Positions 7,170-14,350 of a stretch of 17,027 nt of DNA are shown here, piece by piece. The DNA lies in assembly GCA_030618065.1 (NCBI GenBank), contig JAUXEE010000014.1, positions 1 through 17,027 on the forward strand. The letters run 5' to 3'. A program made the translations under genes and the position numbers. How positions within the stretch are numbered: the first letter of the stretch is position 1; the number at the start of each line of letters is the position of its first letter. Below the pieces are notes generated by a model that did no database searches, had not been told where the DNA came from, and saw only the letters and a program-made list of their open reading frames with translations. The DNA is from Gemmatimonadota bacterium (lineage in GTDB: Bacteria > Gemmatimonadota > Gemmatimonadetes > Longimicrobiales > Gaopeijiaceae).

Positions 7170-7664
7170 AGACAGATGAACGTCGGTGCTGAGGCTGCGG
7201 TGGGGGATGTACTCCTCTTCCTACACGCTGATACGACACTCCCCGAAGAGTACGCGCAGGCGGTAGAGGACGCGCTTGCCGACCACGAGGTCGTCGTGGG
7301 CGCTTTCTCACTGGCTGTCGATGCTGCCCCGACCAAGTATCGAATCGTAGAAGCCGTGGTGGGCATTCGATGTCGCCTCTCCGCCCTCCCGTATGGCGAC
7401 CAAGCGATATTCCTGCGCTCCGACACCTTCCATGATGTGGGAGGATTTGCGGACCTGCCCTTGATGGAGGACTTCGAGCTCATACGCCGTCTGCGGCGGC
7501 GCGGCCGAGTGGAGGTGCTGCCTCAGCGTGTTACCACGTCCAGTCGCAGATGGGAAAGGCTCGGAGTGGTGCGCACATCCGTTCTGAACTTCATCATCGT
7601 TGTCGCATACCACCTCGGCGTACCCCCAACGCGACTGGCCGGTTGGTATCGTGGGCGGGCGTAG
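7170..7664 (+). pseudogene. N-terminally truncated family-2 glycosyltransferase (TIGR04283-like)
   Basis: The frame carries RQMNVGAEAAVGDVLLFLHA followed by DTTLPEEY. This matches the middle of the TIGR04283 glycosyltransferases (often written RARQMNAGA...GDVLLFLHADT), where HAD is the metal-binding DxD-like element. GGFADLPLMEDFELIRRLRR contains the conserved E-D acceptor segment, and a hydrophobic tail (185 bp before the stop) follows. The usual first 60 or so residues, with the nucleotide-binding start (SVIIPTLNE-type) and the DGGSTD segment, are absent. Upstream of 7170 the frame runs through antisense transposase sequence. ATG 7116 would therefore make a chimera and is unlikely to be functional. 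It ends 16 bp from the convergent TonB receptor stop. Confidence 0.78.
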
Positions 7665-7680
7665 CCGACATGAGGCCGGG

Positions 7681-10089
7681 TCAGCGTGTGAGCCCTAGCG
7701 GGGCACTGACGCGCAAACCGATACTCCGGCCTGGCGAGAGGGCGTACCCCTTATAGGTGTCGAGGAAGCTCCTGTACACCTCGTCCAGGAGATTGTCCAC
7801 CGTTATGCTCACCAGGATCGGGGACAATCCCAGGTCCAGGGTGGTCCGGGCTTCGAGGCCCAGAAGTGCATACCCCTGAGTGGAGGCCGTTCCAAAGGGA
7901 ATCAGATCGAACTGTGAGAAGGGCTCGATGACACCGGCAGCGTCCTTGTCGAAGGCCCCGTCCACCTTCAATCGCAGGTTAGATGCTCGGAGGTTTCCCA
8001 CATCGGGGGCGCGGAACTCCACGAACGCTCCCAGTCGGGTCGCCGGGAGGAGGGGAAGGGGCCCGTCCCTGGAATCTCCCGAGGGATCCTCCAGATCCTT
8101 GCCCTCTCCCTTCACCCAGGAAAAACGAAGTCCGGTTGAGAGCCAGGGGAGGAGGTCCGCCTCGGCCATCCCGTCTACCCCGTTCAGATTGGCGTCCGTC
8201 TGGGCGACCTGATAGATGGGCAGCTCCGATTCCGTCTCGGTGCCCGTATTCTCCAGGTAGATGTAGTCCGCGATGCGGTTCCAGAACCCGGTGATCTCGC
8301 CGACGAACCGGTCCACAGCCCAGCGAAGAGATAAATCCAGGTTCAAGGCCCGCTCCGGGTCCAGATTCGGATCGCCTCGCTGGTAGGCGGCCACTCCCCC
8401 ATGCTCCCCGTCAGCGAACAACTCAAAGACCGTGGGGGCACGGAAGCCGGTCCCGGCTTGGGCCGCCAGGGTGATCCCCTCCCGGAGGGCATAGGCCAAT
8501 CCCAGGGACCCGGAAGCCACCAGGTACTCCTGGGCCAGAAGTTCGGGATCCTGGGTAAGGGAGTTTGCCTCCGCGTTCAAATACCGGTAATCCACCCGAG
8601 CGCCGGCGGAGAGAGTCAGGCGCCCCCGTCCTCGCTCCTCGAAGGCGAAGACCCCCACATTCGTCACCACGGAGCCGGGCTCCATCTCCACCGGGCCCAG
8701 GGACTCGCCGTCCTGCAGTACCACCTCGGCTCCCAGGATACCTTCCAGCCCGCGAATGGGGCTATGGGCCAACTCGACACGGCTGGTGAAGACGTTCTTC
8801 TCCAGGTCCACCTCGAAGTCGGGGTCGTCTTCGATGAGGTCTCCTGGCGCCGCGGCCTGGCGTACCGCCTTCTGGTAGCTGAAGGTGGGCCGAAGCGTGA
8901 AGCGGTCGAACACCAGGATTCCCTTCAGCGTCAGGTTGGCCTGGGCTAAGTGAAGGCCCAGACCCTTGGGCGGGTCCAAGATGCTTCCCTTGGGTCCTCC
9001 CAGAGGAAGGAGGAAGTTGTTTTTGTTGTCCCAGTGGGTGACAAAGATCTCTCCTCTCCCCATCCTTCCCCGAAATCCGGCCTGGGCGTACTCCGACCTC
9101 TGCTGGAAGTCGGTGTGGGGTAGAGTTCCCGTGTACTTGGGGTCCCCGTACTTCCCCGTCTTCGCCGTCCCGGCCGCCGAGGTCTCGAAGAAATCCGGAG
9201 CCTCGGGGACCGTGATATCATGGCCCTCGCGAAGCTGAATCCCCCCGCGGAAGCCGAATCGGGGGGTGGCGGCGTGAAGGTCCAGGTGCCCGGCCCACTC
9301 TCTGTTGTTGGTGAAGAACTGTCCGGCCACCTCGCCCCCGACCAGGGACCGGCCCTCAGGAGACACCGGGAGCTCCTTGGTGAGGATGTTCACGGCGCCT
9401 CCCAGAGCGTCAGAGCCGTACAGGAGGCTGGACACGCCCCGGACCACTTCAACCCGCTGGGCTTCCACCAGGGAGGTGGTGAGGTGATGGCGGACACCGT
9501 ACTGATAATACTCTTGGCCCACTCCGTTCTGGAGCACCCGGACTCGGGTCCCGCTTAGACCCCTCAGGACCGGGATTCCCGCCTGGGGACCGGTCTCGAT
9601 GTTGGCCACCCCGGACATGGTCCGGGAGAGAAGAGCTCCCAGGGATTCCCCCCGGAACCCCTCCATCTCCTCCCCGACCACAACGTGCACGTTCTGAGGA
9701 GTTGTGAGGGGGTCTCGAACCCCAGGAGTGCCCGTGACCACCAGCTCACGAAGGGCCACCGGGGCAGCGGAAAGGGTCACATCCAGCCGGGCAACGGTCC
9801 CGCCCCGAAGCAGGACCTCTTCCAGGTGGGTCCCGTACCCGATGCGCACGAAGCTCACGCGCAGGAGCCGAGCAGGCACTTCATCCAGGCGGAAGCTCCC
9901 GTCAGCTTCGGTGAGGGTCAGGAGCCCGAGCCCCGGGATCCGGACCTGGACTCCTTCGATGGGCTGCCCCCCCGAATCCAGAACCGAGCCGGCCAGCACG
10001 CCCCGGGTCTCTTGAGACCTCTGGGCCTTCGTCGGCAGAGGGGTGAGTGCGAAGAGCAGCAGGGTCAACAGGGGAAGAAGACGGGCCAT
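7681..10089 (-). CDS. TonB-dependent outer-membrane receptor with carboxypeptidase-regulatory-like N-domain
   Basis: A signal peptide (1-22, cleavage near TKA-QR) precedes a CarboxypepD_reg-like beta-sandwich (29-108), a TonB-box-like RELVVTGT (114-121) and a plug domain (128-240). The plug contains IPVLRGLSGTRVRVLQNGVG and the conserved VEVVRGVSSLLYGSDALGGAVN. The remaining 560 residues form the 22-strand barrel and end near DEVYRSFLDTYKGYALSPGR, a typical last-strand motif. The style is closest to haem/haemoglobin or ZnuD-like metal receptors, but the ligand is not proven. ATG 10089 follows GGCAGGAAG and is preferred to an upstream TTG at 10152. The 802-residue length is normal. A histidine-rich small-protein gene lies 159 bp upstream on the same strand, which hints at a metal ligand. 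Confidence 0.94.
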   Translation of the reverse strand: MARLLPLLTLLLFALTPLPTKAQRSQETRGVLAGSVLDSGGQPIEGVQVRIPGLGLLTLTEADGSFRLDEVPARLLRVSFVRIGYGTHLEEVLLRGGTVARLDVTLSAAPVALRELVVTGTPGVRDPLTTPQNVHVVVGEEMEGFRGESLGALLSRTMSGVANIETGPQAGIPVLRGLSGTRVRVLQNGVGQEYYQYGVRHHLTTSLVEAQRVEVVRGVSSLLYGSDALGGAVNILTKELPVSPEGRSLVGGEVAGQFFTNNREWAGHLDLHAATPRFGFRGGIQLREGHDITVPEAPDFFETSAAGTAKTGKYGDPKYTGTLPHTDFQQRSEYAQAGFRGRMGRGEIFVTHWDNKNNFLLPLGGPKGSILDPPKGLGLHLAQANLTLKGILVFDRFTLRPTFSYQKAVRQAAAPGDLIEDDPDFEVDLEKNVFTSRVELAHSPIRGLEGILGAEVVLQDGESLGPVEMEPGSVVTNVGVFAFEERGRGRLTLSAGARVDYRYLNAEANSLTQDPELLAQEYLVASGSLGLAYALREGITLAAQAGTGFRAPTVFELFADGEHGGVAAYQRGDPNLDPERALNLDLSLRWAVDRFVGEITGFWNRIADYIYLENTGTETESELPIYQVAQTDANLNGVDGMAEADLLPWLSTGLRFSWVKGEGKDLEDPSGDSRDGPLPLLPATRLGAFVEFRAPDVGNLRASNLRLKVDGAFDKDAAGVIEPFSQFDLIPFGTASTQGYALLGLEARTTLDLGLSPILVSITVDNLLDEVYRSFLDTYKGYALSPGRSIGLRVSAPLGLTR

Positions 10090-10187
10090 CTTCCTGCCCG
10101 GGGAGATGGGCGCACCGCGCGGACTCACCCTCCCCACGTGAAAGGCACTCAAAGGGTCTCTCCTCGTTCAATGTCGATCCACACCCG

Positions 10188-10220
10188 GCCCTGGGGACAC
10201 GGCCATGCCGATCCCAGGGC
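10188..10220. promoter_or_regulatory. 8-bp inverted repeat in the leader of the TonB receptor gene
   Basis: Perfect arms GCCCTGGG (10188-10195) and CCCAGGGC (10213-10220) enclose 17 nt. They lie 99-131 bp upstream of the receptor ATG and 29 bp after the stop of the small upstream gene. The element could fold in the intercistronic RNA and set receptor levels, or be a protein-binding site. It does not match the cobalamin or other riboswitch cores that I can recall. Confidence 0.4.
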
Positions 10221-10248
10221 GGGTTACCAGCGCTTTTCTGTCAGCGGA

Positions 10249-10623
10249 TCAAGCTGTTAGAGGAGGTCCGCGGGGGAGGGGCCCCTTTCGCCAGGGGGAA
10301 AGGGGTGGGGATGCGGCGGGTTCCGGCTCCCCGGGAACGGGGTGCCCTTGGTGAATCTGGGCAGGAACCGGGAGTGGAGCCGGAGACGGGGCGGAGATCC
10401 AGAAGACCAGACAGGCGGCGTGGTTGTGGCCGTGGTGATGTTCTTTGGTGGGATCGGCCCACTCTCGGGTGGAATGGGGGTAGAACTCTTCGTTGGCATG
10501 AAGCAGTACCAGCCCCAGGTTCAGGGCAACATATATGAGGGCCGTGGCAAACCGAAAACTCCCGATCCACCTGCCCGGTCCTTCGGCCCTGTCACACGCA
10601 CGGCCCTTACCGCCAGTGAACAT
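10249..10623 (-). CDS. Small histidine-rich membrane protein upstream of the TonB receptor
   Basis: The 124-residue protein has one hydrophobic segment (about 22-42, ATALIYVALNLGLVLLHA) followed by an EHHHGHNH cluster (61-68), further His at 42, 50, 91 and 94, and Cys71. A second hydrophobic patch (LVFWISA, 72-78) leads into a proline-rich tail. No named family is recognised. Such short His-rich membrane proteins often sit beside metal uptake or efflux genes, so metal binding or delivery is a reasonable inference. ATG 10623 has GGAGAG at 10632-10637 with an 8-nt spacer. It is likely co-transcribed with the receptor. Overlapping frames exist because the region is GC-rich, but only this one has both a ribosome-binding site and a coherent TM-plus-His layout. 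Confidence 0.55.
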   Translation of the reverse strand: MFTGGKGRACDRAEGPGRWIGSFRFATALIYVALNLGLVLLHANEEFYPHSTREWADPTKEHHHGHNHAACLVFWISAPSPAPLPVPAQIHQGHPVPGEPEPAASPPLSPWRKGPLPRGPPLTA

Positions 10624-10720
10624 CTGTTTCTCTCTCCGGGAGGATAGGAAAGCCCAGATGGCACTTCAATCGTAACGCACGGGCTATCCATCGCCTCCAA
10701 TAAAAGATACTGATTCTGTG

Positions 10721-10736
10721 AATGTTCCGGAACATT
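10721..10736. promoter_or_regulatory. Perfect 16-bp palindrome AATGTTCCGGAACATT
   Basis: It lies 98-113 bp upstream of the small His-rich gene. On the minus strand TTCCGG within it is followed after 17 nt by TATCTT, a weak -35/-10 pair. A perfect 16-bp palindrome over a promoter-like element suggests a dimeric repressor site, for example a metal-responsive regulator; the regulator is unknown. On the other side it abuts the truncated PAS gene. Confidence 0.5.
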
Positions 10737-10745
10737 GATGAAGCG

Positions 10746-11258
10746 TCATCGGGATCCCGTCGTAATTGATTCCTCTATCCCTCCACCACTAAGGGCAAAG
10801 GCCTTCTCGTACTTCTCCTCCGATTGCCGGAGGGCCGCCTCCGCCCTTGGCACCTCAGTGACATCCGATAACGTCCCGATGGCTCGACCCGCCGGACCCA
10901 GCGGGTCACCCATATGGATCCTCTGGAACTGAAAAAGCCGTTCACCGGCACCCGTCTCGACACTGAATTCGTATGGTGACGAAGGCGACCGGTCTTTCGA
11001 CTCGCTGAATAGGTTCGCCGTGCTGTCGGGTTCCAAGCATACTCGGCCAGGGGCGATCTCGGTCTCTTCGGTTCGGAGATCCCAGGCGAGTTTTTTGGCT
11101 GCCTGATTAAGGGGGAAGAGCTCCCCATCCGGAGAGATCGCGACCAGGACCGTGGGTAAGCCATCCACCAACTGACGTAGGTGATCGGGGTGGCTCAGGT
11201 ACTCCTTCAGGCTCGGGTCGTATTCGCGGGGGAAGTTCCGGGAACTCTTTGGATCCAT
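10746..11258 (-). pseudogene. Truncated PAS-domain sensor (probable histidine kinase remnant)
   Basis: From ATG 11258 the product reads MDPKSSRNFPREYDPSLKEY, then LVDGLPTVLVAISPDGELFPL with AAKKLAWDL (PAS core), and FQRIHMGDPLGPAGRAIGTL with SDVTEVPRAEAALRQSEEKY (the PAC end and linker to a second PAS). The linker and EKAFAL normally open the next PAS domain, yet homology stops at about 10791, after which 13 unrelated residues precede the stop. No kinase domain exists downstream. The gene is therefore probably cut by a deletion, though a PAS-only protein cannot be ruled out. The open frame continues upstream to 11564, but that part would overlap the divergent DUF1254 gene and shows no known domain. 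The ribosome-binding site at 11258 is weak. Confidence 0.6.
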
Positions 11259-11449
11259 GACGCGAATCCCTGCAACTCGAGAAATGGGGAGCATGAGGCG
11301 CAAAACCTCCCAACGGAGAGATGACGTCTTCAAAGCAACTGGGATTTCCCCGGCAACAATCCCACCAAGCTGGATCTCAGCCATGTTGGGAGAGGTACGT
11401 GTGCCGACGACCGAAATCAGCCGAAAACTTTTCAAAAAGGGGTCCCGTG

Positions 11450-12855
11450 ATGAGGAGAGTACGGATGGTCGCCCTTGGGCGGTCCTTACACCGCCGTCTA
11501 TTGCCATGGCGCAAGAGGCCAACCCCAACCTGCTCCGAGACCCCAAAGAGGAGTATGACCTCATACTCCATGGGGTGGAGGATGCCGCCTACGAGATGGC
11601 CATTCCCATCGCGGGCTATGCCGCCTGGTGGAAGGGCTTCCTGGATGAGGCCGAATACGGGGATTGGGTGCTCTATGACAACTATGATCAAAAGTCCCCC
11701 ATCCTGACCTCCAACATCACGACCCCGTACACCGCCACATACATCGATCTCTCGGAATCTCCCTACTACGTCGAGATTCCTGCAGGCAGGATCGGTGGCT
11801 TGGTGCTGGATATCTACCAGCGACCGCAATCGGATCTCGGGGTCCTCGGGCCGGACCAGGGGCAGGGAGGAACGTACCTGCTCGTCGGGCCCGGCCAGGA
11901 AATCCCGACCGGTCATATGGCCGACTATGTCATCCAGTCCAACTCCAATCTCATCTTTCTGGGCACACGCATTATCGGAGAGGATGCGGAAGGCACGGAG
12001 CGGCTACGAAAGATGCACTTCGTGTACAAGGTCGGCGAGGACAAGTCGGCTCAGCGGTGGACTCAGGCCTCCGAATCGCCCACCTGGATGGGCCACCCTG
12101 CCCGGGGGATACAGTTCTGGAAGGATGTCCACGCGGTACTGAGGGGCGAGCCCATCGATGCAATCCCCACGAACCGGATAATCCTGACGCTGCTGAGACA
12201 CAGTGAAGTCTATCGGTCTGAAGACTTCCAACCCAGCCCGGAGAACGCCAGGGTTCTGGAAGAGGCAGCGATCGTGGGCGACGCCATCGCCATGGTCAAC
12301 ACCTTCTCAAAGCGATCCTACAAATCCAAGCATTGGCCGGATCGAAACTGGCGCTACATCCTCAATCAAACCCAGCTCGATTTGATGCATCCCGACTACT
12401 ACGAGGCCAAAGAGATCGGCTCGTACACGTACGAAGCCTTCTCCACGTCCAGGGGCATGGTGCTCCCCACGCGCAATCAGGGATCCAAATACCTGGGCAT
12501 CTATCTGGACGACCAGGAGGCCTGGCTGGATGGAGGTAACACCTATGTTGTCACGGTGCCGCCCGACGCGCCGGCAGCAGACTTCTGGTCCTTCGTAGCC
12601 TACAGCAACAGGACGCGAACCCCGGTCCTGAATTCCACGAGAAAAGGTTCTGTGGGGAGCCTGGAAGAGTTGAGGCAAGAGGCCGACGGCTCCTACCAGG
12701 TTTATTTCGGTCCCGAAGCTCCTGAGGGATATGAGGCGAACTGGGTGCAGACCATTCCAGGTGAAGGGTTCTTCCTCTATTTTCGGTTGTACGGTCCCAT
12801 GGAGGCCTTCTACGACAAGAGTTGGAAGATGTCCGACCCGGCCAGAGTGAACTGA
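11450..12855 (+). CDS. Secreted DUF1254/DUF1214 protein, first copy, with apparent signal-peptide frameshift
   Basis: The mature part begins near ATG 11506 (MAQEANPNLLRDPKEE). It carries the DUF1254 domain (AYEMAIPIAGYAAWW, YVEIPAGRIGGLVLDIYQRP, HFVYKV) and the C-terminal DUF1214 domain (RGMVLPTRNQ, YVVTVPPDAPAADFWSFVAY, FLYFRLYGP). These are usually exported, yet this frame has no signal peptide: upstream it runs hydrophilic to 11257. In the neighbouring frame ATG 11450, preceded by AAAGGGG, encodes MRRVRMVALG. One extra G in the GGG run at 11474-11476 would join it to AVLTPPSIAMAQE, a plausible if short signal peptide. Either the gene is frameshifted or the sequence has a homopolymer error. 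Family function is unknown. A second copy follows after about 100 bp. Confidence 0.8.
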
Positions 12856-12861
12856 CGGAAC

Positions 12862-12892
12862 CGAGGGTGAGGAATACTCCCTCGCCAACGAC
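12862..12892 (+). repeat. Hairpin and 24-bp flank shared by the two DUF1254 genes (copy 1)
   Basis: CGAGGG (12862-12867) pairs with CCCTCG (12879-12884) over an 11-nt loop, starting 6 bp after the stop. The 24 bp at 12869-12892 match 17 of 24 positions of 14261-14284, which sits at a similar distance after the second gene's stop. Both end in CCAACGAC. Confidence 0.35.
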
Positions 12893-12941
12893 CCGGTTGT
12901 GAAGGTCAACTGATGGTTGTGCGGGGTCCGGAACAACTACC

Positions 12942-12948
12942 AAAGGAG
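12942..12948 (+). promoter_or_regulatory. Ribosome-binding site AAAGGAG deciding a GTG start
   Basis: AAAGGAG lies 6 nt before GTG 12955. It fixes the start of the second DUF1254 gene and rules out the in-frame ATG at 12913, which would add 14 hydrophilic residues before the signal peptide. Confidence 0.75.
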
Positions 12949-12954
12949 AACAAA

Positions 12955-14250
12955 GTGAAGGATCATGTACGGTGGCTGAAAAAGGGGTTTGCTACCCCGG
13001 CATTGTTGGCGCTCCTACTCGTGGCCAGTTCCTGCGGAGGGGAAGCCCCCCAGGCCGAGCAGAACCCTCAGTCCGGTTCGGTCGCCGGGGCGGATCTGCC
13101 CGATGTCCAGTACGTTGGCTACAAGATCGCCCACCACATGGGCCTGACCGTTGGGCATATCCGGGATTTCGGATTCAACGTTTTCGATCATCCTCCCATC
13201 GCCGACTACCAGTCTTTCGTCATCACGCCCGCCCTGGACCACTTCTATAGCAAGGCGGCAGCCGATCTCCGGTTTGGCCCGGTTGTTGTGGAAACCCCAG
13301 CTCGGGACGATCGGTATTCCAGTATCGAAATCTTCGACATGGAGCACCACGCGTTCTTCGACCAGGTCACAGGGCCTGGTGCGGAGCGCTTCGTCATCGT
13401 CCATGCTGACTATGAAGGCGACATCCCTGAGGGACAGGTTGTCCGCTCGGCCTCCCTCTTTCCCTTCGTCTTCCTTCGCACGCAGTCCTTCGCCTTCAAC
13501 GAGGACACCGAGGCCGATGCCATTCGGCGTAGAGCCAGCATGAGCGGTGAGACGGGGGAAATCGAACTTCCTGATCCAGCGGACACTCAGGCCTTGATCC
13601 AGTGGACCATAGCCAATTCCAACCCGTATCCGCAGACGAGGGATCTCATGGCGGAAGCTGCCAGAATCTATTCACCGGAGGTTCATGCCGAGACCTTCGA
13701 GAGCCTCAAGGGCTTTCTGGCTTCCGGTGGCGTGAGCGGGAACGTGGGCATGTTCGAGGCCGTGGATCATCCGGCAAGTGGTAGTCATAAGTTCCGGGCC
13801 GCCGGCACCCTCCTGGGCCACCTGGGATTCCCGGTACACCACGCTCTCTACCAGCAGATCCCCATGAATCAGGACGGGACCCCTTTGGCTGGGGCCAATG
13901 GACCGTTCGTCGTAACACTGCCTTACGACCCTGGGGTCGACCTCTTCTGGTCTGTGACGCGGTACGGGGCGGACACCTTCCTTCCGCTGAATCCGGCAGA
14001 CATCGGTGGGCACGACACCCAGGCCTATAACGCTTTCAACACCGAGCCCGACGAGAACGGCAACGTCACCTTCACCTTCAGCATGGAAGACCCCCAGGAC
14101 GGCACCTACTGGATGCCTGTGGCTGCAAGTGGGTACTACTGGATCGCCCGTTACTATGGTCCTACTGCCCGCCTCAACGGGAATACGGCGAAGGACATCG
14201 TCTACGGTGGCACCGCCCTGGAGGAGAGGTTCAGCACGGTGAAGTTCTAG
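12955..14250 (+). CDS. DUF1254/DUF1214 lipoprotein, second copy
   Basis: From GTG 12955 the product is 431 residues. A basic start (KDHVRWLKKG) and hydrophobic stretch lead to the lipobox A-S-S-C, so it is predicted to be a lipoprotein. The DUF1254 half includes VGYKIAHHMGLTVGHIRDFG, DHPPIADYQ and YSSIEIFDMEHHAFFDQVTG. The DUF1214 half includes GPFVVTLPYDPGVDLFWSVT, then NVTFTFSMEDPQDGTYWMPV and YWIARYYGP. This division into two jelly-roll-like domains is standard for the family, whose biochemical role is not established. It shares only domain-level similarity with the preceding copy, so the duplication is old or the two were brought together. The next gene is convergent. Confidence 0.9.
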   Translation: MKDHVRWLKKGFATPALLALLLVASSCGGEAPQAEQNPQSGSVAGADLPDVQYVGYKIAHHMGLTVGHIRDFGFNVFDHPPIADYQSFVITPALDHFYSKAAADLRFGPVVVETPARDDRYSSIEIFDMEHHAFFDQVTGPGAERFVIVHADYEGDIPEGQVVRSASLFPFVFLRTQSFAFNEDTEADAIRRRASMSGETGEIELPDPADTQALIQWTIANSNPYPQTRDLMAEAARIYSPEVHAETFESLKGFLASGGVSGNVGMFEAVDHPASGSHKFRAAGTLLGHLGFPVHHALYQQIPMNQDGTPLAGANGPFVVTLPYDPGVDLFWSVTRYGADTFLPLNPADIGGHDTQAYNAFNTEPDENGNVTFTFSMEDPQDGTYWMPVAASGYYWIARYYGPTARLNGNTAKDIVYGGTALEERFSTVKF

Positions 14251-14260
14251 GTTGGGGATG

Positions 14261-14284
14261 GAGTAATCCGCTCCTACCAACGAC
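14261..14284 (+). repeat. 24-bp flank shared by the two DUF1254 genes (copy 2)
   Basis: It begins 11 bp after the stop and matches 12869-12892 at 17 of 24 positions. It also contains GGAG/CTCC able to form a short hairpin. The rest of the 14251-14350 gap shows no gene. Confidence 0.35.
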
Positions 14285-14350
14285 ACTTTTGAGGGTGTGA
14301 CCCATTGGGGTAGGGACGGCACCTGGGTTCTGCCTGCTTTTCCAGCGTCT

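Noticed and set aside
8401..8949. 182-codon + strand open frame inside the TonB receptor gene
   Set aside because: It lies wholly opposite an intact receptor barrel and has no domain-like sequence.
10089..10248. Cobalamin or other riboswitch ahead of the TonB receptor
   Set aside because: Only a simple hairpin is present; I found none of the conserved core sequences of the cobalamin element.
11259..11564. Upstream extension of the PAS protein to a start at 11564
   Set aside because: It would overlap the divergent DUF1254 gene, adds no recognisable domain, and ATG 11258 sits just before PAS-type sequence.
12307..12936. 209-codon minus-strand open frame opposite the first DUF1254 gene
   Set aside because: The plus strand has clear DUF1214 motifs throughout; this is a shadow frame.
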